Positions 51,830 through 60,322 of a stretch of 64,000 nt of DNA are shown one piece after another (the stretch's first letter is position 1; every line of letters begins with the position of its first letter). Location: contig JADJNA010000047.1 in the NCBI GenBank assembly GCA_016709305.1, positions 310,001 to 374,000 of the forward strand. Direction: 5' to 3'. The position numbers were made by a program, and so were the translations under genes. The DNA is from Candidatus Villigracilis saccharophilus (GTDB lineage: Bacteria; Chloroflexota; Anaerolineae; Anaerolineales; Villigracilaceae). Below the pieces are notes generated by a model. It did not search any database. It saw only the letters and a program-made list of their open reading frames with translations, and was not told the DNA's origin.

Positions 51830-53635
51830 ATGTTCCCCATTCCGAAAAACGCTTTTATCGCAAAAGTCCTTGTGCCTGTCGTGTACGGCTGCGAGCAAAA
51901 ATCCGCCATCCATGCCGCGCACGCCATCGCTGGTGACGAAAACGTCCTTCTTAGCGGTTTTATTTATGTCGCCAATGATCTATCACTCAGCACGGCGGCA
52001 GTTGACGCGCGCAAGTTGAGGCAAACTCTCAAAAAACTTTATAAGGTAAAGCGGGGGGATAAATGGGCGCAGGTCACCGTCTCACATAACCCATGGGAAG
52101 AACTGGTTAATATCGTGAAGCGCGAAGACATCGATCTTTTATTGCTTGAATGGCCCTGTCATTTTGAAGCCTTGAAGACCTCGGTGGCCGAGATATTTTC
52201 TCAAGCACCCTGCAATATCGCCATTGTCAATCAACATATTGGATCGAACATCAGGGACATCCTGCTGCCCATTCGCGGCGGCCCGTACGCTGAATTAAGC
52301 TTGCGTATCGCATTATCCATTCGTAATACCAGCAGCGCAGAAATCTCGTCACTGCACATTTTTCCGAATAACATTACAAGAGATCAGGATGTTGCCTTCA
52401 AGGGGGTCAACCGTGTGTTGAAAAGCCTGCCTGAAATTAAGTGGGAGGAAGTCGTCACAGATAATCCAATCAATGCAGTCTTCGAAGCCGCCCAAAAACA
52501 TGACCTGCTCATCATGGGTGCATCCGCCCGCCCGGTTGACGAGGTCCCATCCATTGGACCTGTAGCCGAAAAGATCATGCAAGAAAGTCAGCATGGCGTG
52601 ATCGTTGTAAAAACAAAATTACCTTATGAGATCAATCCTGCCAGTGAAGAGGCGGGCCAGACCGCCATCTCGGTACTCGTGGACAAATGGTTCGCGGAAA
52701 ATACATTTCACGCCGACGAATTCGCGGACCTGAAATATTTGCTTTCGTTGAAGGAAAAGCAAAACCTTACCATCAGCCTTGCGCTTCCCGCGCTAAACGA
52801 AGAGCAAACGGTTGGAAAAGTCATCAGAACGATCAAGAATGTCCTGATGAAACGTATTCCTCTGCTGGACGAGATCGTTTTGATCGACTCGAATTCAACC
52901 GACCGCACCCGCCAGATCGCGGAAAAAATCGATGTGCCGGTCTACATCCATCAGGAGGTATTGTCACAATATGGCGCGCGCAAAGGGAAAGGAGAGGCGT
53001 TGTGGAAAAGCCTGTACTGCACGCGCGGAGATATCATTATCTGGATCGACACCGATATCGTGAACATTCATCCGCGCTTCATCTATGGATTGATCGGCCC
53101 GCTCCTGCTTCGGCCTGAAATTGATTTTGTTAAAGGGTTTTACCGACGCCCATTGAAGGTCGGCAACAAGATGCAGGCCGGCAGCGGCGGCCGTGTCACC
53201 GAGTTGACCGCCCGTCCGCTTCTCAATCTGTTTTACCCTGAACTCTCAGGCATGATCCAGCCGCTTTCAGGCGAATATGGCGGCCGTCGAAAAGTTTTGG
53301 AACAGATGCCATTCTTTTCAGGGTATGGCGTTGAGATCGGCTTATTAATAGATATGCTTGAAAAATTTGGATTAAGGTCGATCGCCCAGGTGGATCTGCA
53401 GGAACGCATCCATCACAACCAGCCATTGGAAGCATTGGGAAAAATGTCCTTCGCGATCATCCAGGCAGTCATCCGAAAACTCGAGGGCAAGTATGGGCAA
53501 AGCATGCTGGAGAATATCAACAAAACCATGAAGATGATCCGCCATGAACAGGATCGCTTCTTCCTCGACATCGAAGAGATCGCTGAAGGCGAACGCCCAC
53601 CCATGATCGAGATTTCAGAATATCAACAAAGGTAA
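51830..53635 (+). CDS. UspA-UspA-GpgS fusion: glucosyl-3-phosphoglycerate synthase-like
   Basis: 601 residues. Residues about 8-130 and 140-262 are two universal-stress-protein domains (KVLVPVVYGCEQKSA; ILLPIRGGPYAELSLRIAL ... DLLIMGASARPVDEVPSIG). Residues about 310-570 are a GT2/GT81-type transferase: ISLALPALNEEQTVGKVI, LIDSNSTDRTRQIA, metal motif DTD in IIWIDTDIV, and RPLLNLFYPELSGMIQPLSGE, a GpgS hallmark. GpgS joins glucose from a nucleotide sugar to 3-phosphoglycerate, first step of glucosylglycerate synthesis. Fusion to Usp domains may make the enzyme stress-responsive. No dedicated phosphatase gene adjoins. Confidence 0.82.
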   Translation: MFPIPKNAFIAKVLVPVVYGCEQKSAIHAAHAIAGDENVLLSGFIYVANDLSLSTAAVDARKLRQTLKKLYKVKRGDKWAQVTVSHNPWEELVNIVKREDIDLLLLEWPCHFEALKTSVAEIFSQAPCNIAIVNQHIGSNIRDILLPIRGGPYAELSLRIALSIRNTSSAEISSLHIFPNNITRDQDVAFKGVNRVLKSLPEIKWEEVVTDNPINAVFEAAQKHDLLIMGASARPVDEVPSIGPVAEKIMQESQHGVIVVKTKLPYEINPASEEAGQTAISVLVDKWFAENTFHADEFADLKYLLSLKEKQNLTISLALPALNEEQTVGKVIRTIKNVLMKRIPLLDEIVLIDSNSTDRTRQIAEKIDVPVYIHQEVLSQYGARKGKGEALWKSLYCTRGDIIIWIDTDIVNIHPRFIYGLIGPLLLRPEIDFVKGFYRRPLKVGNKMQAGSGGRVTELTARPLLNLFYPELSGMIQPLSGEYGGRRKVLEQMPFFSGYGVEIGLLIDMLEKFGLRSIAQVDLQERIHHNQPLEALGKMSFAIIQAVIRKLEGKYGQSMLENINKTMKMIRHEQDRFFLDIEEIAEGERPPMIEISEYQQR

Positions 53636-53643
53636 AACAATTC

Positions 53644-53682
53644 AGACCTCGGAGTTCTTGAAGAACCCCGAGGTCTTTTCAT
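53644..53682. terminator. Bidirectional terminator
   Basis: GACCTCGG ... CCGAGGTC with inner GTTCTT/AAGAAC pairing, then TTTTC, between the GpgS fusion and the convergent amphi-Trp gene. Confidence 0.8.
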
Positions 53683-53919
53683 CTATTTATCGAGCGTCCA
53701 CTTGAGTTGAAGTTCCAACTCCTCTGAAGAGTCGCTGCGCTCATGTTCAATGTTAATGATGGCTGTGGCTGGTATGTAGATTCGTTCACCTGCCACCTGG
53801 ATTTGAAACTTTTGTCCCTGCTCGATACAATCGGCGAGCCGCCGCAGTTTTTTGACGAACTGTTTAACAGGATAGTTCTTCTCGATATCACGCTTGCGTT
53901 TTTTCTTTTGTGTTGCCAT
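53683..53919 (-). CDS. Amphi-Trp domain protein
   Basis: 78 residues: a basic N-terminus (MATQKKKRKRDIEKNYP), then FVKKLRRLADCIEQGQKFQIQVAGERIYIPA and a strand ending ELELQLKW, the amphi-Trp domain pattern (function unknown, named for a conserved Trp). ATG 53919 has AAGGAG upstream. It follows the P-type ATPase by 11 nt, so it belongs to the Mn2+-riboswitch operon. Confidence 0.78.
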   Translation of the reverse strand: MATQKKKRKRDIEKNYPVKQFVKKLRRLADCIEQGQKFQIQVAGERIYIPATAIINIEHERSDSSEELELQLKWTLDK

Positions 53920-53930
53920 TTGCAGTCTCC

Positions 53931-56621
53931 TTATTCCATGGCTCCAAACCAGCCCTTTCGTTCCATCCACTTGACCAGTTCCAGCACGGGCGAAATTGTC
54001 AGGGAAAGACCGAACACGATCAACCAGTCCACCAGCGGCAGGCTGAACGTATTGAACGGTTCATGCAGGGCGGGCACATATACGATGAGCAGAAGCAAAA
54101 CAATTTCCCAGATAATCGCCGTATTCAGCCATTTATTGGCAAAGGGTTTCTGAAATACCGAGTTCCGATCAGAGCGGAAGTTGTACGCCTTGAAAAATTG
54201 GATCAGCACCAGCGAGACGAAAGTCATTGTCATCGCCTCGGTTTGACTGCGCCCGGAATTCGACGCCCAGATGAACAGTCCCAGGTTAATGATCGTTGAC
54301 CATACCCCGCCCGCCACCATCAATGAAACGACTGGGCGGGTGAAAATCCCCGTACGCGGATTACGCGGCTTGCGCTTCATCAAATCCTTTTCAGCCGGGT
54401 CAACTGCGAGAGCCAGTGCAGGTAAACCGTCGGTGGCCAGATTAACATACAGGATTTGTACCGCTGTCAGCGGGAGGGGCAGACCCAGCAACGCCGAACC
54501 AGCCATCAGCCCGATTTCACCAATGTTGGAAGACAGCAGGTACATCAGATATTTCTTGATGTTGTCGAACACTCCGCGCCCTTCCTCCACCGCCGCAACA
54601 ATCGAAGCAAAATTGTCGTCGGTCAACATCATCGCGGCGGCTTCCTTGGTGACGTCGGTGCCGGTGATGCCCATCGCAATCCCAATATCGGCTTTTTTGA
54701 GCGACGGCGCGTCGTTCACACCATCGCCGGTCATTGCCACGATATGACCATTGGCTTGCAGGGCAGTCACCACGCGTAGTTTATGCGCCGGGGAAACGCG
54801 CGCGTAGACCTCGATTGTCTCGACCTCGCGTTTGAATTCTTCGTCGCTCATTGCTTCCAGTTCTGCGCCGGTAACGACCCGCCCCGTTTTGAGCAGACCC
54901 AGTTCACGCGCCACCGCCTGCGCCGTTACAGGATGGTCGCCGGTGATCATCACCGCCCGAATGCCAGCTTGCGCGCAAGTCGCAATTGCGCTTTTGGCTT
55001 CGGGGCGCGGCGGATCGATCATGCCTGCCAGCCCTAAAAATGTCATGCCGGTCTGCGCTGTTTCAAGTGTGGCGTCTGCCTTCGTAGAAATCGCAAGCAC
55101 GCGCAACGCCTCGCCCGCCATATCCTGTGCCATCGCCAGAGCTTGTTGTCGCCCTGCGTCATCAAACGGTTTCACGCCGTCGGCGGTCAGGTGCCAGTCG
55201 CAGCTTTCCAAAATCATCTCTGGTGCGCCTTTGGCATACGCCGTCAGGCTTCCATTTGTCTGATGCAAAGTGGTCATGCGTTTTGTTTCGGATGAGAATG
55301 GGATTTCCTGCACCCGTGGATATTCTGAATCGAGCGACTCTTTCTGCAGCCCGGCTTTTGCCGCAGCGACCACCAACGCCCCTTCGGTTGGGTCGCCCTT
55401 AATCGACCATTCATTACCCGATTCATTTCCAGCGTCACCGATCAGGTGTGTGTCAGATGCAAGCGTGGCGGCGATTAATAGTTTTTGCAGACCAGTTGTC
55501 GGCGCGATTGATCCGCTCCCGCTAAGTGAAAACTCGCCGACTGGTGAGTATCCCGCTCCCGAAACTTTGAATAACTGCCCGGCGGCGAAAATTTTCCGCA
55601 CGGTCATTTCATCTTTTGTGAGGGTGCCGGTCTTATCCGAACAGATCACCGATGTACTTCCGAGGGTTTCCACGGCGGGCAGGCGGCGGATGAGCGCGTT
55701 GCGCTTGACCATCTTTTGCACGCCGATCGCCAGCGAAATCGTGACGACGGCGGGCAGGGCTTCGGGCACAACTGCCACCGCCAGCGCAATGCCGAAGATG
55801 AGCATCTCGACGAAGGGCTGTCCGCGGAATAATCCCAGCGCGACGATGATGGCGACCACCACAAAAGCCGCACGCGCCAGCGCCGCACCGACCTTATCCA
55901 AATTGTGCTGGAGCGGCGTTTTGCTGGTCTCGACGGTTTGCAGAAGTTGGGCGATCTTGCCGAACTCGGTCTGCATTCCCGTGGCGACCACCAATGCCTT
56001 GCCGCGTCCGTAGGTGGCGGCGGTTCCGGCGTAGACCATGTTCTTGCGGTCGCCAACAGGCAGGTCGTTGACGGGAAGCGGCTGAATATGTTTTTCCACG
56101 GCGACCGATTCGCCGGTCAACGCGGCTTCTTCAATTTGGAGATTCACTGCTTCAAGCAGACGGGCATCGGCGGGCATACGGTCGCCGGTATGCAGGAGAA
56201 TCACATCTCCCGGCACCAACTCACGCGCCGGGATTTTGACTTCCGTCCCATCACGCAGCACTGAGGCGGTGGGCGCTGCCATTTGCTTCAACGCTTCAAT
56301 CGCGCGTTCGGCGCGATATTCCTGAATAAAACCCAGCAGAACCGCAAACAATACGATCACGGCAATGGCAATAGACTCGATGCCATGTCCCAGAAAAAGG
56401 GAAATGGCGGTCGCGCCAAGCAGGATCAGGATCAGGATATTCTTGAATTGATCAAAGAAAATCTCCCATGCAGAGATACGTTTCGCGGCCTGAATTTCGT
56501 TTGCGCCGTATTGCAAAGTACGCTCGGCAGCTTCCGCCTGACCCAATCCACTGGGCTGGCTCTTGAGATGGGTAAAGGCTTGCTCGATTGTCCGGGTATG
56601 CCAGATTTTATTTGATTCCAT
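53931..56621 (-). CDS. P-type cation-transporting ATPase (Ca2+/Mn2+ type)
   Basis: 896-residue P2-type ATPase, about ten TM helices. N-terminal cation domain (HLKSQPSGLGQAEAAERTLQYG), TGES loop (LTGESVAVEK), TM4 VVPEALPAVVT, phosphorylated Asp in CSDKTGTLT, hinge MTGDGVNDAPSLKKADIG, TM5 LLSSNIGEIGLM and TM6 NLATDGLPALAL, which carry the Ca2+/Mn2+ ligands in SERCA/PMR1-type pumps. It probably expels Mn2+ (and/or Ca2+) because a Mn2+-sensing yybP-ykoY riboswitch controls the operon. It follows the small membrane protein by 4 nt. Confidence 0.92.
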   Translation of the reverse strand: MESNKIWHTRTIEQAFTHLKSQPSGLGQAEAAERTLQYGANEIQAAKRISAWEIFFDQFKNILILILLGATAISLFLGHGIESIAIAVIVLFAVLLGFIQEYRAERAIEALKQMAAPTASVLRDGTEVKIPARELVPGDVILLHTGDRMPADARLLEAVNLQIEEAALTGESVAVEKHIQPLPVNDLPVGDRKNMVYAGTAATYGRGKALVVATGMQTEFGKIAQLLQTVETSKTPLQHNLDKVGAALARAAFVVVAIIVALGLFRGQPFVEMLIFGIALAVAVVPEALPAVVTISLAIGVQKMVKRNALIRRLPAVETLGSTSVICSDKTGTLTKDEMTVRKIFAAGQLFKVSGAGYSPVGEFSLSGSGSIAPTTGLQKLLIAATLASDTHLIGDAGNESGNEWSIKGDPTEGALVVAAAKAGLQKESLDSEYPRVQEIPFSSETKRMTTLHQTNGSLTAYAKGAPEMILESCDWHLTADGVKPFDDAGRQQALAMAQDMAGEALRVLAISTKADATLETAQTGMTFLGLAGMIDPPRPEAKSAIATCAQAGIRAVMITGDHPVTAQAVARELGLLKTGRVVTGAELEAMSDEEFKREVETIEVYARVSPAHKLRVVTALQANGHIVAMTGDGVNDAPSLKKADIGIAMGITGTDVTKEAAAMMLTDDNFASIVAAVEEGRGVFDNIKKYLMYLLSSNIGEIGLMAGSALLGLPLPLTAVQILYVNLATDGLPALALAVDPAEKDLMKRKPRNPRTGIFTRPVVSLMVAGGVWSTIINLGLFIWASNSGRSQTEAMTMTFVSLVLIQFFKAYNFRSDRNSVFQKPFANKWLNTAIIWEIVLLLLIVYVPALHEPFNTFSLPLVDWLIVFGLSLTISPVLELVKWMERKGWFGAME

Positions 56622-56625
56622 AAGT

Positions 56626-56883
56626 TTATTTTTTCACTCCTTTGGATGTATCCTGCAAATCGTCCTGGCGGGGGATGCGTGACTTGAATATGATGTTATC
56701 GAACAGGCAGATCAGCCCCCCCATAATAGTCAGGAGAATCACGCCAATGAAATCTGCTGCAAAGGCAATGATCTCCTCGAACCAGATGACCAGAGTCGTA
56801 CCTCCTGCCCCGGCAGCAACGGCTGGCTTCCAGAGTTTTCGAATGGGCGGAAAATGGGGAACGGAATGCGATTGGTTGGACAT
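56626..56883 (-). CDS. Small membrane protein, first gene of the Mn2+ riboswitch operon
   Basis: 85 residues with two close hydrophobic segments (WKPAVAAGAGGTTLVIWFEE and IIAFAADFIGVILLTIMGG); acidic residues Glu-Glu and Asp lie in or between them. The C-terminus is charged. It is directly downstream of a yybP-ykoY riboswitch and 4 nt before the ATPase. Its length and position suggest an accessory factor for the pump. No known family was recognised. AAGGAG precedes the ATG. Confidence 0.7.
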   Translation of the reverse strand: MSNQSHSVPHFPPIRKLWKPAVAAGAGGTTLVIWFEEIIAFAADFIGVILLTIMGGLICLFDNIIFKSRIPRQDDLQDTSKGVKK

Positions 56884-56949
56884 GGGAATCTCCTTTTTGT
56901 TTATCCATCAATGCGGAACATTTCTCCATACAGACATTGCTTCCAGATT

Positions 56950-57071
56950 AACAAAAAAGACCACGGCCTGAAAGGCGATGGTCTTGCGTTTTCTTTCAAA
57001 CAGCCGGGAAATCTCTTTCCGTCTTGACGACTGTTTACCCGAAAAAACCGGGCGCTACTCCCCATCGGAGT
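56950..57071 (-). ncRNA. yybP-ykoY family Mn2+ riboswitch
   Basis: Minus-strand RNA opens with GATGGGGAGTAGC, the family's conserved 5' signature, followed by a GCCCGG/CGGGT hairpin, GTCGTCAAGACGG in the second arm, and GCAAGACCATCGCC at the 3' side. CGATGG pairs with CCATCG to close P1. The same 3' strand alternatively pairs within AAGACCA...TGGTCTTTTTT, a terminator. Mn2+ binding would favour P1 and so read-through. The family is known to switch on Mn2+ efflux genes. Confidence 0.88.
56957..56981 (-). terminator. Expression-platform terminator of the riboswitch
   Basis: AAGACCA ... TGGTCTT with inner CCT/AGG pairing, followed by TTTTTT. It shares CCATCG with riboswitch helix P1. Confidence 0.75.
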
Positions 57072-57077
57072 AAGTTG

Positions 57078-57106
57078 AATATACAACATAAACTGATACG
57101 AGTCAA
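57078..57106 (-). promoter_or_regulatory. Sigma70 promoter of the Mn2+ riboswitch operon
   Basis: On the minus strand TTGACT (57106-57101), 17-bp spacer, TATATT (57083-57078); transcription starts near 57071, the 5' edge of the riboswitch. Confidence 0.82.
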
Positions 57107-57137
57107 TTACACTATTGTTAAATTTTTAAGATTTTAC

Positions 57138-57197
57138 AGGTCGGTGATTTTTTCGTTGTGCAATGCACGCGCTTTTTTCGAAACGCGACACTGACCT
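57138..57197. other. Structured intergenic element between divergent units
   Basis: AGGTCGGTG ... CACTGACCT outer stem with inner GTGCAATGCAC and CGCG-rich pairings, in the 394-nt gap between the riboswitch operon and the antiporter. It may be a folded leader or operator; nothing else is seen in this stretch apart from the riboswitch and its promoter. Confidence 0.35.
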
Positions 57198-57277
57198 ATC
57201 ATCTTTTATAGAATTAATCACAGCCAGCAAAAGTCATGGTATAAAAAATCAGTGAATTTTGCCAGCGGATTGCACAC

Positions 57278-58372
57278 ATGACAAACATTATTCTCCTTTT
57301 CATCGCCGGACTTGTTATTTTAATCCTTGGCGCAGAGCTTTTAGTGCGCGGCGCATCGCGCCTCGCCGCGGCATTTGGAGTTTCGCCGCTTGTCATCGGA
57401 TTAACGATCGTAGCCATTGGAACAGCCTCGCCCGAGATCGCGGTCTCGATTCAAGCCGCGGCAAACGGTCAGGGGGATTTGACGCTTGGCAACGTGCTTG
57501 GTTCCAATATATTCAATATCCTCTTTATTCTCGGTGTTACATCCATTGTTGCGCCGATCGTGATCGCGGAACAATTGATCCGTAAAGACGCGCCCCTCCT
57601 GTTGGGCATATCACTGCTTGCCTTTGTGCTCGCATTCGATGGAAATCTTGGCGCATTCGATGGAGTCATTCTCTTATTGCTTGTGGCTATGTATGTATTC
57701 TTTGCGTTGAAACAAAGCCGCTCCGAAAGCGAAGCGGTGCAAAAAGAGTATGCAGAAGAATATAAGCAGAAGGAATCACGCACCCAAAAGAGCATCATCA
57801 TAAATAGCGCCTTTATCCTTGCCGGTCTTGGACTGCTTATATTAGGTTCAAACTTGCTGGTGGATTCCGCTGTTCAAATTGCGGAGGTACTGGGCGTAAG
57901 CGAACTGGCGATCGGGTTGACGATCGTGGCGATCGGAACGTCATTGCCTGAAGTTGCCACTTCCGTGATCGCGGCTCTTAAAGGAGAAAGCGACATTGCG
58001 GTTGGCAATGCAGTTGGGAGTAATATTTTCAATTTGCTTGGCGTGTTGGGAATTGGCGCGCTTGTTTCTCCAAACGGTATTTTTGTTGGTCCACAGGTCT
58101 TGCAGTTCGACCTGCCTGCCATGGTCTTTGTGGCATTGGTGACGCTGCCTGTCTTTTACATAGACAGCCGCATTTCGCGCATAGAAGGCGGATTATTATT
58201 TTCATACTATGTTGTTTATGTGATCTATATCATTATGCGCGCTGACGGGAGCGCGTCCCTGACTTCAATGCAGTTGTTCATCACGTTTTTCGTCCCGACA
58301 ACTTTTATTGCACTGGTGATCGCAGCGCTGCGCTCATTAAAAACAAAACGGCAGGATAATTCCATTCGATGA
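57278..58372 (+). CDS. CaCA family cation/sodium antiporter (YrbG-like)
   Basis: 364 residues with two inverted Na_Ca_ex repeats. Repeat 1: VIGLTIVAIGTASPEIAVS and GNVLGSNIFNILFILG; repeat 2: IGLTIVAIGTSLPEVATSV and GNAVGSNIFNLLGVLG. These alpha-motifs bind Ca2+ and Na+. The central loop is Lys/Glu-rich. It exchanges Na+ (or H+) for Ca2+ or a related cation across the inner membrane. It is divergent from the Mn2+-switch operon and not covered by that riboswitch. Confidence 0.92.
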   Translation: MTNIILLFIAGLVILILGAELLVRGASRLAAAFGVSPLVIGLTIVAIGTASPEIAVSIQAAANGQGDLTLGNVLGSNIFNILFILGVTSIVAPIVIAEQLIRKDAPLLLGISLLAFVLAFDGNLGAFDGVILLLLVAMYVFFALKQSRSESEAVQKEYAEEYKQKESRTQKSIIINSAFILAGLGLLILGSNLLVDSAVQIAEVLGVSELAIGLTIVAIGTSLPEVATSVIAALKGESDIAVGNAVGSNIFNLLGVLGIGALVSPNGIFVGPQVLQFDLPAMVFVALVTLPVFYIDSRISRIEGGLLFSYYVVYVIYIIMRADGSASLTSMQLFITFFVPTTFIALVIAALRSLKTKRQDNSIR

Positions 58373-58438
58373 GCAGCCGAGTATGTCGTTTTATGTATAA
58401 AAATGCGATTGAGTGGATTTAAGATTTTTGGAGAAATT

Positions 58439-58900
58439 ATGAATATAACCTCATGCATGAAACACAATGTTGTCTCCATCCACGTGACAGCCACGATCCG
58501 CCAAGCCGCAGCGATTTTGATCAAGAAACATATCGGTGTACTGCCCGTTGTGGACAATGATGACAGACCAGTCGGCATGATCGGCATTCGCGATATGCTG
58601 ACCCTCGAACTGCCTGACTTCGTTACTTTCCTGGCAGATGTAGACTTTGTCCACGATTTTGGCGCGGTAGAGGAAATACATCCTTCAGCAAGGACGCTGA
58701 ATAAAACTGTCAAGACGTTAATGAAACCCGCGGTCACCGTTGATGAAGACTGCGGACTGCTGCGTGCCTATGCCCTGCTGCTGCAACACAACCTGCACGA
58801 CATGCCTGTGATTTCCAAAGATGGAAAACTGGTGGGCATTACTTCGCGTGTTGACATCGGAGTTGCCATCCTTTCCACCTGGTCAAAGGCGGAAAGATGA
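58439..58900 (+). CDS. CBS-domain pair protein
   Basis: 153 residues: two CBS motifs, first with VVSIHVTATIRQAAAILIKK ... GVLPVVDNDDRPVGMIGIRD and second with AVTVDEDCGLLRAYALLLQ ... DMPVISKDGKLVGITSRVD. CBS pairs bind adenine nucleotides (including c-di-AMP in some transporters). The gene overlaps the next transporter by 4 nt (ATGA), so it is probably its regulatory subunit. GGAGAAAT precedes the ATG. Confidence 0.88.
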   Translation: MNITSCMKHNVVSIHVTATIRQAAAILIKKHIGVLPVVDNDDRPVGMIGIRDMLTLELPDFVTFLADVDFVHDFGAVEEIHPSARTLNKTVKTLMKPAVTVDEDCGLLRAYALLLQHNLHDMPVISKDGKLVGITSRVDIGVAILSTWSKAER

Positions 58901-60186
58901 CCGTGATTCCAGCTGTCATTTCCAGCATCATCTTTTTCGGAAGCCTGATCCTGATCTTTTCCGAAAAGATGAATCGTTCCATTACGGCTATTGCAGGTGC
59001 GGCGTTGATGGTGGTAGTGGGGAGAATTTTGGGATTTTATTCGGAAGAAGCCGCCCTAAAAGCGATCGACTTCAACACCCTTGGCCTTCTGTTCGGCATG
59101 ATGGTCCTTGTTGCCATGCTGGAGCCAACAGGGTTCTTTCAATATCTGGCAGTTCTTGCGGCACGTTCCTCGAAGGGGAACCCTTTGCGCCTGTTTATTC
59201 TATTGGGCGTCATTACAACAATTCTTTCCATGTTTCTTGATAACGTGACCACCGTTGTCCTTATCGCTCCGGTAACCATCCTGATCTGTGAAATTATTGG
59301 GATAAGTGCCCTCCCATTTTTAGTCTCCGAGGCCTTGCTGTCAAACACCGGCGGTGTGGCAACCTTGGTTGGTGATCCACCCAATGTGCTGATCGGTTCC
59401 GCCGCAGGTTTTTCTTTCAACGATTTTTTGATCTATTCGATGCCAATCGTATTGGTCTCATGGGCAGGCGCTTTGCTTCTGTTGAAATATCTTTTCAGAA
59501 AGGAATTGTCCAGACGGCCGCGCGGTGTCAAGGCCATCATGAGGCTAAATCCCGCTGAAACGCTCAACGAACCATTGATTGCGCGCCGCATTCTAATCGT
59601 CTTGATTGGCGCTATTTTATTTTTCTTCCTGCATCATGCATTACACGTAAGCCCATCCATGGTCGCGCTGACCGCGGCGGCAATTGCCCTGGTCTGGGTG
59701 CGGCCTGATATTCAGGAAGTCCTCAAACATATTGAATGGAGTGTGCTTATTTTCTTTGGCGCACTTTTTGTGATGGTTGGAGGGTTGGAACATTCCGGCG
59801 TCATGGAAGCGATAGTTGGATTACTGGAAAGAGCATCCGGTATCCCGCCAGTCTTATTTGGATTTGGATTGATCTGGATCGTAGCCGGGCTGTCAGCAGT
59901 CGTGGATAATGTTCCCATTACGATTGCGCTGATTCCTGTCATCAAAGGGTTGGGCGAATCGGGCATGGATATCACACCCCTTTGGTGGGCGCTGGCGTTT
60001 GGCGCAGGGTTTGGCGGAAGCGGCACGATCATTGGCTCGACTGCAAATATTATCGTTACAACTCTTTCGGAAAGAACGCGCACACCCATCACGGCAAAGA
60101 TCTGGAATAAACGAGGCTTGCCGGTCATGTTAGTGACATGCGCCATCGCCAGTATCCTTTACGTTGTGATGTTCCGGTGGATGTGA
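58897..60186 (+). CDS. ArsB/NhaD family cation or anion transporter
   Basis: 429 residues, about 11-12 TM helices. Two inverted family signatures are visible: FLDNVTTVVLIAPVTILI and VVDNVPITIALIPVI, plus GGVATLVGDPPNVLIGSA and GGSGTIIGSTANIIV. The superfamily includes NhaD Na+/H+ antiporters and arsenite pumps; no ars gene adjoins, so Na+/H+ antiport fits the setting better. It is coupled to the CBS protein by an ATGA overlap. Confidence 0.88.
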   Translation: MTVIPAVISSIIFFGSLILIFSEKMNRSITAIAGAALMVVVGRILGFYSEEAALKAIDFNTLGLLFGMMVLVAMLEPTGFFQYLAVLAARSSKGNPLRLFILLGVITTILSMFLDNVTTVVLIAPVTILICEIIGISALPFLVSEALLSNTGGVATLVGDPPNVLIGSAAGFSFNDFLIYSMPIVLVSWAGALLLLKYLFRKELSRRPRGVKAIMRLNPAETLNEPLIARRILIVLIGAILFFFLHHALHVSPSMVALTAAAIALVWVRPDIQEVLKHIEWSVLIFFGALFVMVGGLEHSGVMEAIVGLLERASGIPPVLFGFGLIWIVAGLSAVVDNVPITIALIPVIKGLGESGMDITPLWWALAFGAGFGGSGTIIGSTANIIVTTLSERTRTPITAKIWNKRGLPVMLVTCAIASILYVVMFRWM

Positions 60187-60217
60187 TTTTTTACACCAGG
60201 CTGCCCGCCAGCAAAGG

Positions 60218-60246
60218 TTGAATCATCCACTGACATCTGATAATAT
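60218..60246 (+). promoter_or_regulatory. Promoter of the c-di-AMP receptor operon
   Basis: TTGAAT (60218-60223), 17-bp spacer, TAATAT (60241-60246). The leader of about 70 nt contains GGCGC-GGCGTGAA-GCGCC just before the AAGGAG site. Confidence 0.65.
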
Positions 60247-60322
60247 CAAAGTAAGAAAAAATTTCTTAAACAGAGTCAATCCAGGGCGCGGCGTGAAGCG
60301 CCTTACCTTAAGGAGAATCAGC

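Noticed and set aside
53683..53970. Longer start for the amphi-Trp gene at 53970
   Set aside because: The added residues overlap the end of the ATPase gene and lack a ribosome site, while ATG 53919 has AAGGAG.
55270..56013. 247-codon open frame on the plus strand inside the P-type ATPase
   Set aside because: Antisense shadow of a high-GC gene with full P-type motifs on the other strand; no ribosome site.
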